Assembly (NCBI GenBank): GCA_016648135.1
Contig: JADDOH010000481.1
Location: 157,550 to 221,549 of the forward strand
Direction of reading: 5' to 3'
Source: Agrypnia vestita
Lineage: Eukaryota > Arthropoda > Insecta > Trichoptera > Phryganeidae
DNA length: 64,000 bases
Part shown: positions 45,401 to 56,645 of the stretch, one piece after another
How positions within the stretch are numbered: position 1 is the first letter of the stretch
Layout of the letters: every line of letters begins with the position of its first letter
The notes under the pieces: generated by a model
Seen by the model: only the letters and a program-made list of their open reading frames with translations
Database searches by the model: none
What the model was told of the DNA's origin: nothing
Position numbers and translations under genes: made by a program

Positions 45401-47723
45401 TTTTGTTTTCATATTACCATAGTAGTGATTATTTGATATCATTTAAAAGTTTCATTGCTCGTTTCTGATGGTTTGTTGTGGTTCACAGGTGAACAAGATA
45501 CTGACGCCATCGTTTTGTTGGACGTGAACCCTCTCACCATGGGTATCGAGACGGTTGGAGGTGTGATGACCAAGCTGATTCCCCGCAACACTGTGATCCC
45601 CACCAAGAAGTCCCAGATCTTCTCCACCGCCAGTGATAACCAGCACACTGTCACCATCCAGGTAAGTTAACCACAGAAATGTTTAATTCCTGTGTTATTT
45701 TTATCTGTATATACATAATAAAAATTAGTTAACTTTGTTGTCTTGTGTATAATGCTATTTCATATTCACTTGTATGAAAAATAGCTGCTTTCAACATCGG
45801 ACTAATGTGAAAAAGATCTTCATTCAAGTATTATAAATATAAATAATATATAACAGAAAGTATGAATTGCCAAGTATTTTTCTGATTTTGAGATTTGACA
45901 GTTTAATCGAGCTGATGTTTTATTTTTTGTGGCAGGTTTATGAAGGAGAGCGTCCAATGACCAAAGACAACCACTTGCTGGGCAAGTTCGACCTTACAGG
46001 AATCCCGCCTGCGCCCCGAGGCATTCCACAAATTGAAGTCACCTTCGAGATTGATGCTAACGGCATTTTGCAGGTACTTATTATTTTATTTGAAATCATT
46101 TTTTAAAAACGATATTTCAAAAAAGAATTGTTTTCTTGGCCATTCTTGTGACCTAAAAACTAAAGTTTGACGTTGTATAAGTTTTATTCACTTCATCAAA
46201 ATATTAACTTTTCAATGTTGCTATGGTAACTTTTAGGTATCTGCCGAAGACAAGGGAACTGGCAACCGGGAGAAGATTGTCATCACCAACGATCAGAACC
46301 GTCTCACTCCCGATGATATCGAGCGCATGATCAAGGATGCGGAAAGATTCTCCGAAGATGACAAGAAACTCAAGGAGCGCGTGGAGGCCAGAAACGAGCT
46401 GGAAAGCTATGCCTACTCACTAAAGAACCAACTCCAGGATAAGGAGAAGCTCGGAGCCAAGGTAATTGTTCATTTTGGTTATTTTGAAGACTGATGATTT
46501 GTTAAATGGGTTTGCTCTTTGACTTTTCATTTTCATTCACAAGATGACGTATTGTAACTTTATTCCTAGCTCGCTTCTCGGCAACATCCCACCGCAGATG
46601 AAATGTAAAACTTGGTCAGAAACCTTTTTGAAAATCCAGTTGTATACATGTTGTTCTTTAATTTCCTCTATATAATTTCTGTAGTGCCCCGAATGTACAC
46701 TCCAACTAATATTGTTGTATAATAATTAATTTATACAGCCTTTTGACAGTCCAGGCCACGTACGCTCATGAAGCCCACGATTGTAACACAATAAAATATT
46801 TTTTTATAAATAAAATGTGAATTATTAAATGCTCACGTATAATTTAATAATACATACTAATATGTAAAGTTATTGCATTTTTTATAATGTCTTTCATTCA
46901 AAAATTTTGAGAGGTTTTTTTTATATGCAGGAGACACTGTTATCATCGACTTGCGTTTATTTATTTTTTTGTGTAATCGCGGGTGACATCACGGCTATTG
47001 AATTGAGAAATAAACATGTAATAGTTTAAAAGTGCGAATAGGCAAAAATATATTTACATAGTATGTCATGGCCTTGTGAGCAGACCGCTCACAGTTATGG
47101 GCTGTCAAAAAGTTAAACAATTGGTTGATTTTTGAATTGTTCCTAAATTAATTTTTCTGTAGTTTCAGCTTGTATCTTGGAATAGTGGATAGATTTTTGG
47201 ACAATAGTGCTTGCTAGTTTCTGACAGTTTTATGTTTCAATCGCTACGTAAATGAAATTAAAATGTAATATATCTGATTTTATTGATAGTCCTATCTTAT
47301 CTTGTTGATTTGTGTTAGATAAGTAACAGTAGAAATATAACGGAGATAGAATAGAAGGAGTTGAATCTCTCCGTTTAGTTGTTCGTAATTTTCTTGAAAT
47401 TTCCAACATATTTCTATAGCAGAAATTTTATTGCGTATTAATTACTTTAGCTGTAATTTAATATTCGCAAATGTTCAAATATAACAATGATGATTTAATT
47501 GCAGGTTGCTGCTGATGACAAGACCAAGATGGAAGAGGCCATCGACGCATCCATCAAATGGCTAGAAGCAAACCAAGATACGGATGCGGAGGAGTACAAG
47601 AAACAGAAGAAACAGTTGGAAGAAATTGTGCAACCGATCATCTCCAAGCTCTACCAAGGCCAGGGCGGTGCCCCTCCTCCATCAGGCGCGGAAGAAGATG
47701 AAGAAATGAAAGACGAGCTGTAA
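42475..47723 (+). CDS. Hsc70-3: BiP/GRP78, ER Hsp70 chaperone (Hsc70-3), 8 coding exons
   Basis: ER-lumen Hsp70 that folds nascent secretory proteins and gates the unfolded-protein response. Coding exons: 42475-42599, 43233-43464, 44269-44943, 45110-45296, 45489-45661, 45936-46073, 46237-46461 and 47505-47723. They join in phase to 1974 nt, 657 aa (usual BiP about 655). A 5'UTR exon 41927-42016 (donor GTAAAT) splices to 42430, 45 bp before the ATG. Visible: signal peptide [18 protein letters not shown], acidic/lysine stretch, ATPase phosphate loop GIDLGTTYS (33-41), [12 protein letters not shown], substrate-domain start [14 protein letters not shown], and C-terminal KDEL retrieval signal. Synonymous GC is much higher than in the surroundings, as expected of a highly expressed gene. 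A second copy starts at 63018. The frame 44242-44961 on the minus strand is its shadow. Confidence 0.97.
43607..44199. mobile_element. TIR element in BiP intron
   Basis: GGGCAATCCGTAAAGTACGTCAC at the left is inverted at the right as GTGATGTACGTTACAGATGACCCC. Subterminal GTGACATTGTGTGACAAGG / GTGACCAACTGTGACAAGG and TGTGACGTCACA repeats. No clear target duplication and no coding content. It lies between coding exons 2 and 3. Confidence 0.65.
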
Positions 47724-48940
47724 TCTGGTCGTAAAGGAATCGTCGGATGTTTAAACTAGTTGGCCCATATCCTGAGACTCCATCTGAAAATCTATTGTTG
47801 ATTGTGCACAATAGTAAACTCAATTTTTATTATCCTCATTATTCGCAGTGAGACTGACAGTGAGCGAAGAATTATTTATTGTGTCTCTTAATAATGGAGT
47901 ATAAGTTTAGGATCTTGGCCGTGGTCGTCAGTCATAATCGGGTAACGGGTCGACGGAGATTGGAAGCTGCTAGTTTGCAAAAAAAGACTTTATCTCGAAG
48001 AGGAACTTTTGTGTGTGTTTGCAAATCGAAGACAATTTAGTGCGGTGCATCGTAATTCATACAACGTCGGGAGACACGTCGGTAGGAATTGTATAGCGTA
48101 CAATATTTATTCCCTCATTGTCATTCATTTTTAGCACAATACAAATCATAACGCATCGAATTATTTGGTGTTTTCAAATGGAGAAATAAGGCCTGATGAG
48201 CTGTGCGTCATTTGGAATGGTCTTTGTTTAGCTTTCATTCATCCTTTACTGTTATGTTATTATGTTTTCCACGGAGGTCGGCGATACTAAATACCAAAAA
48301 CTTTCCACTGTCAACAGGTTTACTTAAAAGTGCTCGGAGGATTTATGTTAAATACTCGGTTCCTAGGAATGTACTACATGATCAGAAACTGTTATGTGAA
48401 CTGTTTGTCTGGGGTTCCCCTTGACGGATGTTTGCGTCATTTAATTCTTAATTAGAAATCAATTTGATCCTAGATAATTAATAATGTGAGTTTCAGATCG
48501 CGGTTGTGTGAAAGTATAGATGTATGAATGAATTAGTATTTATTTATCCCACGTTCTGAGAATGCATTAAAATCCCTCATTCGTACTATTTTCAGTTATC
48601 TGTAAGTGCATTCACTTTTACTTGTTTGAGTGAAGAAAGTTTGTCGACTAATTTGTTATGACGTTTTGATAAAGATTCCCAGTTCTGTATTTAAATAGTT
48701 ATGTTCCAGAGTAATATTTACCGCTGTTTAATTTATTTATCTGTACAATGCGATGGATGAAAACATCTTACGTGTGATGGTGTAGCTGCTTCGGCCATCC
48801 ATTAGTGATTCCTTTTGGAGAAAAATTTCAATTACTGAGACTGCCCCCTCTTAGAATATTTTTTATGAATTTGTATAAGCCTAGGTAATCGAAAATATTA
48901 TGTCCAATTATGATGTCGAAGGGAGGAAACTTGTGGAGAA

Positions 48941-48946
48941 AATAAA
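48941..48946 (+). terminator. BiP poly(A) signal
   Basis: AATAAA followed by a T-rich stretch, about 1.22 kb after the stop. The 3'UTR before it (47724-48940) has no other clear feature. It is the best, but not the only possible, signal. Confidence 0.5.
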
Positions 48947-49254
48947 TGTTTTTTTCATGACACGAGAATCTTATTACTTTTCTCACTGCTGGCGGTGAAG
49001 ATGACAGGGTTACGTTGCTATACTACAGAGAGTTAACAGATATCTCATGATGTTATAAAAAAATACTTTTCACTGAAACCCCGGTGGGAAATTGTCCAGG
49101 TCAAGGTCGTTGGAGAACATCCAGTGCCCCCGGACTTTGGCACTGTCAGTCTGGCCGGACTCCTGTATCATCCAGATGCAGATGACTGGTGTAATATCTG
49201 GATATCTTTTGCATTCCAGATGCTGAATCGGTTTTTGTGACTGATTGTAAAGAT

Positions 49255-50023
49255 CAGTGGTTCCCAAAGTTGACAGGACCACGACCCACCAAAAAAAAAT
49301 TCGGGGCCCACCTCCTGTTTCACGTATTCCCAATACATATTGTAACTATGCGAATGACTGTTCAATTAAGAAAAACATCCAAATATAATCAATATTTTTC
49401 ATTATGAAAAATATTAATATGTGATATTTTATTGGGAAGGATGCATTTGTTGCCTATTTCTTGTCATAACAGCATTAGCGTCGACTTCAATTTTAGTCAC
49501 TTTTAGTCGCGGTGAATTCGATGCATCTAATTTATTTATGTATTTAGTCTCAATAGAAACCATGGCAGAAAATCCCACCTCACATAAGTATGAGGTGGTG
49601 AAGGGGAGGAGGACTTTAATGGCTTCGCCAGACAAGCAGGGATAAATGTCAGCGACAAAAAGCCAGAATTGCTAATTGCTTGCGACTAAAAGTATTTTTC
49701 AGCGACGTATCTTCCAATAACTCAATGAGCATTTCACTTGCTTTTTTTGACATTTCAGTTGTTGGTTCAGTCACAGGTACGTTGTCTTAAAATGGATTAC
49801 AAATACACTTTACCCTGTCGAACTTTTTGATCCCTTCTTCGAAGTAAGAGTTCGTTATTTTTTAACTCTGTTAAATGAGTGACAATGCAGAGACTACATT
49901 GACATCTGGTTACACTTCGTTTTCTACAATAAACATGACATGACCCGGACAAGACGAGTTGCGCGGTATTGTGACTGCAACCCACCTAATATTTGCTCGC
50001 GACCCATAGTTTGGGAAACACCG
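49255..50023 (-). mobile_element. hAT (ZBED-like) element, internally deleted
   Basis: Ends CAGTGGTTCCCAAAGTTG and, inverted, CGGTGTTTCCCAAACTATGG. Flanks GTAAAGAT and GTATAGAT are an 8-bp duplication with one mismatch. It contains the C-terminus of a ZBED/FAM200-type hAT transposase on minus. Confidence 0.75.
49429..49675 (-). pseudogene. hAT/ZBED transposase C-terminal fragment
   Basis: Minus strand reads QFWLFVADIYPCLSGEAIKV, LLPFTTSYLCEVGFSAMVSI, ETKYINKLDASNSPRLKVTK: the Y-P-x-L...L-L-P-F-x-T-x-Y-L-C-E-x-G-F-S dimerisation (hATC) region. The N-terminal zinc finger and catalytic core are absent. Confidence 0.75.
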
Positions 50024-50279
50024 GTATAGATGATTGGCAACTGAAATATAACTTGTTGATAGGTTTACTTTCTTAGTGTGCCAGTGATTGTTTTCCGGAT
50101 TATGGGTGATCAGTTACCAATTATCCCTACAATCGGGTAAAGTGCAGAAAATGGTTCTGCGAGCTATTTTTTATATTAACACATTTTCTGGTATAATTGA
50201 GTATCCCGATTCCAAAAATAATGTACAATAACAACAGTCGCAAATATTAAACGAGTAATTTCGTATTAAACATTCGCAC

Positions 50280-51080
50280 ATTTATACTCCCTTATGTTAA
50301 CTCGTGGCGTCTGCTTGCTTGCCGTCAACAAAAACTTTGGATCGATTTTTGACCCTTTTCGCGTGATCCAATCGAGCTGAAACTTGGCAAGCAGACTCGT
50401 GGCGACGATCAAGAAGATCTATCAAATTTTCGTTTAAAAAAAATAATAATTATAGTATAATTTCGGATTTTAAATTTTTTTATTGGTTTTTTCAAATTTT
50501 GATTAGCAACGACGCGGCGGCCCGATAACGTCGTGAAATATTTTCTAAATTTGAATTACTCCGTCGGTATAATAGGTACATCACTACGAATTTCGAAAAT
50601 TAACAAAACAATTGGTTCACAGATGACAGCAAAATTGGGTTTTTTGGGAAAAAATCAAATAATGATTTATTTATTTTAGATTTCTGCTTAGTTTTGAAGA
50701 ATTCTACATTACTCAAATCTGATTCTTACTAAATCATTTGACGCTGGAAGTTCATAAGGTACGATATTGATGATAATTGAATCTATCAAAATCTTGACAT
50801 CTCAAAACATCTGACATTTTAGAAATATATTAAATTTCTGTAAGTTTAGTGTTATGTTATATGTTTTTATTCGTCTTTAATTATTGTTATATTTTACAAA
50901 GAAAGGGAGTATAGTAAAAACTTGGTTTTTATGGGTTACTTTCTTACTACCTTTCTTTTAACTCGTAGCGTCGGCTTGTCTGCCGAAAAAACTTTGGATC
51001 AATTTTTAACCCTTTTCCCGGGATCCGATCGAGCTGAAACTGTGCAGGCAGACGCGTGGCGATGATAAAAGTGATCTAAA
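50280..51080 (+). repeat. long repeat, inverted partner of 61430-62040
   Basis: Blocks GGCGGCCCGATAACGTCG, AATTACTCCGTCGGTATA, TTAGTGTTATGTTATATGTTTT, TACAAAGAAAGGGAGTAT, AAACTTGGTTTTTATGGGTTAC and GATCGAGCTGAAACT occur here in order and, reverse-complemented, at 62040-61430. Within this copy the unit GACCCTTTTCGCGTGATCC...GGCGACGAT is also repeated in direct orientation (about 50295-50410 and 50955-51070). Confidence 0.8.
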
Positions 51081-51112
51081 AATATCTGTAAAATGTGAAA
51101 TCACCCTATTGC

Positions 51113-51312
51113 CTATAAACCACAAGAACGTAGGCTGAACTCTGAAGGCAGTAGTAGGCGAGTAGGTACACGGGGACACAAATCTGTGAAACGCCCCCAC
51201 GACCGCCTTGCCACCAAACCATAACAGCGAGGTAGGTAAAAAAAACCCTGACGGGCTGTACCAAGTGAGTATCTACTCGGGGGCACAGACCTGTGGTTTG
51301 TGCATAGATAAG
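51113..51312 (-). repeat. minisatellite unit GGAACGCCCCCACGACCGCC, block 1
   Basis: Two roughly 100-bp units: ACGTAGGCTGAACTCTGAAGGCAGTAG, then GTGAAACGCCCCCACGACCGCCTTGCCACCAAACCATAAC, AGCGAGGTA, CCCTGACGGGC. The same units recur at 56262-56545. The minus-strand frames (MVWWQGGRGG...) only translate the repeat. Confidence 0.7.
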
Positions 51313-51453
51313 ATAATATAATGGTTTGTGCAATTTTGTCTTTAACGACGCCATATTGGATTATCTACAGCTGACAGACCTTTGACAGACTTTGTTTACA
51401 GAGGGTTTCACGACTGTTTCGATAGTTTTTTAAGAAAATTTTAGACTGTCACC

Positions 51454-52282
51454 TTGCCAAAAACCATTAAAAGCGGTGTTCGGGAAATAATCTTGAAAAT
51501 GCACACGTTTTTTGAAGAGGAACAACGTCTAAAAGCCCCAATTATACCGCTTGATTTTGTTCAAAGATGTATTGCCCAGTATTGCCGCCGTTTCAGGTTA
51601 GTGCTGCCATGCAGTTATAATGATTTTCCCATACATAGTTTTTTATTTTACTATTATACAATTTCTTCAGGTATTTCTCAATTGGAAATTTACAAAATAG
51701 TTAAAGAAGGTAAAGCGGCCGTGGAAATGGGCATTAAAATATCTACACCCGGAAAAAAAAGAAAAAGGATAAGTGGAAAAATTGATATTGATGACTTTGA
51801 TTTGGGAATCATCAGACGAAAGATACACGATTTTTGTACTTTTAAGAAAGAGTTACCTAGATTAAGTAAACTGCAAAAGGTATTGAAAGAAAACATAAAT
51901 TTTCAAGGATATCGTGAGATATTACGTAAATTACTGCATAAGCTAGGTTTTCGTTTTCGAAAGACTAAAAGTAACCATAAGGTGCTTATAGAACGCAATG
52001 ATATAATTAATATGTGCCATGAGAGCAAAATTCTTGTATGAATTAAGGAAGAATGAAACTTCTTTGAATCGGCGGCCAGTCATATATCTAAATGAAACAT
52101 ATATACATACCTCACACACAGCAGACAAATGTAGGCAAAGTGAAGATGTCGAAGGTGTATTCAAACCAGTATCTAAAGGTCAGTGCTTCATAATTGTCAA
52201 TGCAGGAGGGGAAACTAACGTGTTCATTTGTATAAACATCTTTTTTTTTTCAAAAATAAACTTTTTTGTTTATGCACATTAA
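51454..52282 (+). pseudogene. Tc1-like/DDE_3 transposase remnant
   Basis: First frame 51454-52041: helix-turn-helix-like ISQLEIYKIVKEGKAAVEMG, then RRKIHDFCTFKKELPRLSKL, then LRKLLHKLGFRFRKTKSNHK (typical of the linker in insect Tc1-like DDE proteins). A one-base shift near 52020 leads to RAKFLYELRKNETSLNRRPV, then IYLNETYIHTSHTADKC and CFIIVNAGGETNVF. The usual catalytic aspartate of YLDET is asparagine here. The domain ends at 52282 with more than half of the catalytic core missing. A possible 74-nt intron at 51597-51670 does not keep frame. Confidence 0.65.
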
Positions 52283-52500
52283 AGACTGGTTGCATCAACT
52301 TTGTAGCAATAGTTCATTTAAAGCATAGATTTTTACGAGAGTGAGTTGTTTGATCGGTGTAAAACGCAAAATATCTATGCTTTGAACGAAACATTACTAT
52401 AAACCAAGTTGATACAACGGCCCTAAACCGATTGATATCCTTAGGTGTTACTGAGTTAAACATGGAGGTCAGATTATTAGATATGAGACACCGAATAAAA

Positions 52501-52683
52501 CGGGCGCCACACTGCGCGGATCTTCCGCCGCGTCTCTTCTGTCGCGGAACATCGCTACATTTCTTTCCACACAATATGCGCTTATTAAACACACTACGCG
52601 GATGATCGGTCGATCTATTTGCTTTGCCGATTTGGCGCAACGGAAAAGACGCGGCGGAATATCTGCGTAATGTGGCGCCGGCC
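52501..52683. mobile_element. short GC-rich MITE
   Basis: GGGCGCCACACTGCGCGGATC ... CCGCCGCGTC is inverted at the right (GACGCGGCGGAATATCTGCG ... TGTGGCGCCGGCC). The total is about 183 bp, GC-rich against AT-rich flanks. No clear target duplication. The minus frame 52314-52640 reads through it and is not a gene. Confidence 0.6.
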
Positions 52684-53094
52684 TAAAAGGATTATTATTG
52701 TTTGGTTTTATTTTTCTGAAAATTGTATTTTTCTTTGATTTTGAAAAAACGCCATTTGGTGACGTGTATTTTGCGAATGTATATTTTGATGAATTTATTT
52801 GTACATTAGTTTACATTTTTTGTTTTTTATCGTGTCGTATACTGCTTAATAAATTGTTTAAGAAAAAACGAATTTGCAAAAAATTCCCTAAAAATGAGAT
52901 AATTTTTAGACTATGGGCAGCACCACAACGATTGGGACGCCCCAATGTTATCTATGGGACGCCCTCCTTTATTCTCCAGATAAGTTGGACGGACTATACA
53001 GGTAAAATTCTCTTTTCTGTGGATATGGATTCCATAGATAACATAATAATAGGCTGATCTTTCAAACGCGCTGAGGGAAAAATTACGTTATTTT

Positions 53095-53205
53095 AAATTG
53101 TAATGGTTTATTACTTGCGACCGTGGCTGTTTTATGTCATTCTTGGAATCAGGACACTATTATACCGGAAAATATAATATTTAAAACGGCTCGTAGGACC
53201 ATTGT
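53095..53205 (+). repeat. direct repeat upstream of Merlin-like gene (partner 57605-57718)
   Basis: TTGCGACCGTGGCTGTTTTATGTCATTCTTGGAATC, CTATTATACCGGAAAATATAA and GGCTCGTAGGACCATTGT are conserved in order at 57605-57718 with about 20% change. It ends 35 bp before the ATG at 53241, so it may include the gene's promoter or an element terminus. Confidence 0.7.
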
Positions 53206-53240
53206 CTGTACTTTTTCGCTTGTAACTCGTTCATCGCAAA

Positions 53241-56112
53241 ATGGAAAGTTTTAATTTGATAAAATTGTATACTCTGTGTCAACAAAAATATGAACTTTTG
53301 GAACAGTTGCGTAAGTGGTCATTGATTCCACGTGAAGGGGATTATAAGTGTCACAAATGTGGAGGAATTTTGAAATTAACAGTTGCGAATTCCCGTTGTG
53401 ATGGTTTTCGTTGGACTTGTAATAATACTGTGAAGAAAATTAAGCAAAAGGCAACAAGATGTAGAGCAAATGTAGATCTTCGAACCAACACTTTTTTTGC
53501 GCGATCTAAGTTAACTATTTTTCAAATTTTGGGTTTTGTAAATTTATGGGTAGATAAGGTTTCTTTGAAAGTTATAATGCGTCAGTTAGAAATGTCTCAA
53601 CATACGGTCGTGGATTGGGCATCTTTTTGTAGGGAGGTACTTTTAGATTCGTTCATTATTAATAAAACTAAAATTGGCGGGGTGGGGAAAATTGTGGAAA
53701 TTGGTGAGTCGAAGTTTGTGAAAAGAAAGTGTCATAGGGGTAGAGGAGTTGAAGGACAGTGGGTTTTTGGGGGATATGAACGTGGAACAGGCAGAGTTTT
53801 CATGGTCTGTGTTGAAGAACGGTGAGTAATATCATTTGGTAGAATATTTAATTGTTTTTTTATATTTATTTTAAATTACCTCTTGCAAAACTGTAATTAC
53901 AGTTCAAACGCAAGGATTTAATTATAAAAAGTGTATGTACATTTCTTTACTTAATTGTATTTAATTTATGATATATTATATAATAAGCTACTATATTAAG
54001 GGGTTACGTGTAGTCAGAGGCGCAAAAAAATAGACATTTTCAAAAATTTTTTTTGAACGGTTTAATGTTTTGATTCAATTCATAATACAAACGTTTTACA
54101 CTATATTTTAAATAACTATACCGAAAATTTCAAATAAAATTATTAATACTGGACCACGATAGAATCTCGTTTCTTGACCCCTGTTTTGCAAGTAGTGCCT
54201 CGCGGTGTCCATCAGTGCTTCTTAGTGGTTTATCTAAATTTAATGAAACAAAAAGAAATTAGTAGTTCAATAGTTAATCTTGTGCTTAATCGAAGCTTTT
54301 TTTTTTTTTTTCAAATTTAGCAAAATTGCGGTCTTTGAAAGCTTTATTATGAATTTTGAGGGAAAAAATCACTCATTTATTATTTATAAAAAAAATGTTT
54401 AAGTCAAAAAAAAAATCCTCCGATTAAGCACAAGTATATGATGTTTAAATTTCATTTAAATCTGTCGAGTAGTTTTTAAAATATCGTGGACACCGTTTTT
54501 GAAAACATTATTTTGAGAAAAACGCGTTTAAAGTTTTATGCATAAATAATTAATACAAATACAATTTAAAAAATTAATAATTAATTAATCTCATTTTGCC
54601 TTCTCGAGTGACCTGATTTGCACGTTGGTCAGCAATCTTTATGAGCTCTATGTCGAGTTTTTCAGCATACCGGTGTGCATTAGGTCCATAATGTAATCCT
54701 ATGCATTGGCAATCATTAATATTCCTTGCACACCTTCATGACGTCTCATTATAAATTTTTGAAAATGATTATAATACACGCACAACTACCTATAGACTGC
54801 TGGGTTTCACTGCCACTGAAGTACTAACACTAAATCAAATCTCAGTTAGCCTAAAGGGTCTTATATCTAAAAGTAGAAGTATAAAAGAAATTTCGTACAT
54901 TATTCTTAGAATTAAACAGGTAAAAACCGCGTTCCGCAGCAGTCGCGCCGTTTGTCAGCCCGGCCGACTCTAGTACCGTCTGCGTATCAGTACGGGTGGC
55001 AGCGGAGGGCCCTACAGTTATCGTTGGATATCTTTAAAACTAATAACCAGATCGAGTTGATATTTTTCACACAATATTTTTGAAACATTTTTCTTTAAGA
55101 AAATACCAAAAAAAAATTTCGATTTTTTAAAAATCCTGACTACACATAACCCCTTAAACTAATTTTGCTTTTCCTATCCACTTCACAATTCACTGTAGTA
55201 TTTCTTTAATGTCTTTTTTATATTTTTTTGTCCTGTTACATTTTTTATTTTATCCGGTAGCATGTTGAATAATTTTGGAATTACGCACTGTTTGGTTCTG
55301 TCTCCATAACAATTATTATTTTTTTTTTATTTCCAATTTTTTATTCGTTATTTGTCTTGTCGTATATTCATGATGTATTGGTGTTTTGAAACTGTCCTTC
55401 TCGTATTCTTCCAGTGTTATTTTATAGTAAAGTTGTTTTTGGATCGGTAAGATTTTACACATTTTGAATAGGTTTTCCGGTTAGTCCTTACATGCTTCTT
55501 TTTGTTTTTTATTTGCTATAGTTTTAATAATTCTTAATTGTGGTTATTTTACTTTTTCTAAGTATGATGGATATGTCAATCCGTAGCTATTTAGGCCATA
55601 GTTTACAATTGAGTGTACTAAACTATAATATAAGCAATAACGCATAAGCAAACCATATTTAGTAAAATTATTATATTGAATTAATTTTTTTTAGAGGACG
55701 TGATACGCTTTTACCTGTAATTGAAGAATACATTGAAAAAGGAACTACAATAATATCTGATTATTGGAAAGCGTACGATTGCTTGAGCAGTGAAGGATAT
55801 GAGCATCTGAAGGTGAACCATTCCCTGACCTTTAAGGATCCAGAAACAGGTGCTCACACTAATTCCATTCAGTCTGTATGGAGAGCGGCTAAATCGTCAG
55901 TGCCATCATGTAATCGTAAAAGGGATCACATTCCGGGGAATTTGGCTCGTTACATGTTTCTCAAGCAATGTAACGAGTCTAAAGTGGACCCAACTACTGC
56001 ATTTTTGCAATTAGCTGGATTTCTATACAATCCACTTTCACCAAGACCTATAGATGAGAATGAATTGGTTGATGAAGAGGAATTGGATGATGATGTGTTG
56101 GATTCTGAATAA
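53241..56112 (+). CDS. Merlin/ISXO2-like transposase-derived protein, two exons
   Basis: Exons 53241-53821 (donor CG|GTGAGT) and 55695-56112 (acceptor TTTTTTTTAG) join as one open frame of 332 aa, full length for this family. Order: zinc ribbon CHKCGG...C...C (about 34-75), helical FFARSKLTIFQILGFVNLWV, HTVVDWASFCREV, then the ISXO2-like core VEIGESKFVKRKCHRGRGVE with GQWVFGGYERG, TTIISDYWKAYDCL, HTNSIQSVWRAAK, and an acidic tail (DENELVDEEELDDDVLD). In active Merlin/IS1016 relatives the core reads DESKF and N-x-I-E; here the first Asp is Gly and the Glu is Gln, leaving only the middle Asp. Transposition chemistry should be lost. It is either a domesticated DNA-binding gene or a relic with an undamaged frame. 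The intron contains a TTAA element and an antisense LINE remnant. Confidence 0.75.
54000..55153. mobile_element. piggyBac-type TTAA element (1154 bp) in the intron
   Basis: TIRs GGGGTTACGTGTAGTCAG and, inverted, GGGGTTATGTGTAGTCAG, flanked by TTAA on both sides (53996-53999, 55154-55157). No transposase. Long A/T tracts inside. Confidence 0.8.
55165..55690 (-). pseudogene. non-LTR RT C-terminal remnant, antisense
   Basis: Minus strand reads LMRYCLYYSLVHSIVNYGLN then SYGLTYPSYLEKVK, later FKTPIHHEYTTRQITNKK, and CVIPKLFNMLPDKIKN: the H-S-[IV]-[IV]-N-Y-G and L-[FY]-N-x-L-P-x-x-I-K-N landmarks of jockey-like RT tails. Several stops and shifts interrupt it. It lies in the intron of the Merlin-like gene. 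Confidence 0.6.
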
Positions 56113-56261
56113 GTGAGTATTATAACGCTTTTTCTTAGTTTAATTAATGTTTTTTGCAAAGTGAAATTATGTGAATATTACAAGAAATATAGATTATATT
56201 TTTGTATTCAAAATATTTTGTCACAAAAATATTTGTATATGTTGGATTCATTGATAAATTG

Positions 56262-56545
56262 CCCATTAACCACAACAAGAACGTAGGCTGAACTCTGAAG
56301 GCAAGTAGTGGGTGACATGTCTGCATATGCAGACACAAAGCTGTGGAACGCCCCCACGACTCCTTGCCACCAGACCATAACGAGGTAAAACTCTGACAGG
56401 CAGTAGCAGACAAGTACTCGGAACCTTAAACCTCGGAACCTTAAAACCTGCGGAACGCCCCTAAGACCGCCTTGCCACCAAACCATAACACAACGAGGTA
56501 AAAATCTGATGGGCCGTAGCAGTATACGTAGGCGAGTATACGGGA
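56262..56545 (-). repeat. minisatellite unit GGAACGCCCCCACGACCGCC, block 2
   Basis: About three units: CAAGAACGTAGGCTGAACTCTGAAGG ... GTGGAACGCCCCCACGACTCC ... TTGCCACCAGACCATAAC ... CGGAACGCCCCTAAGACCGCCTTGCCACCAAACCATAAC. Same as 51113-51312. The long minus frame is repeat translation. Confidence 0.7.
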
Positions 56546-56645
56546 GTGCATCAGTACGAAAACATACATCCATACAGGAAATGTATTTCTGCTGTTTGCT
56601 GTTATAATCATTGGCCGTTTATAATTACATTTTTGTTAAGACTAA

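Noticed and set aside
51597..51670. 74-nt intron in the DDE_3 remnant
   Set aside because: GT...AG borders are present, but splicing shifts the frame into an early stop, whereas the unspliced frame matches the family downstream.
52698..53057. 119-aa plus frame between the two transposase remnants
   Set aside because: Hydrophobic, low-complexity reading of AT-rich DNA. No splice or family evidence.
56208..56573. 121-aa minus-strand frame with repeated MVWWQG peptides
   Set aside because: It only translates the minisatellite; the same peptide appears at 51106-51354.
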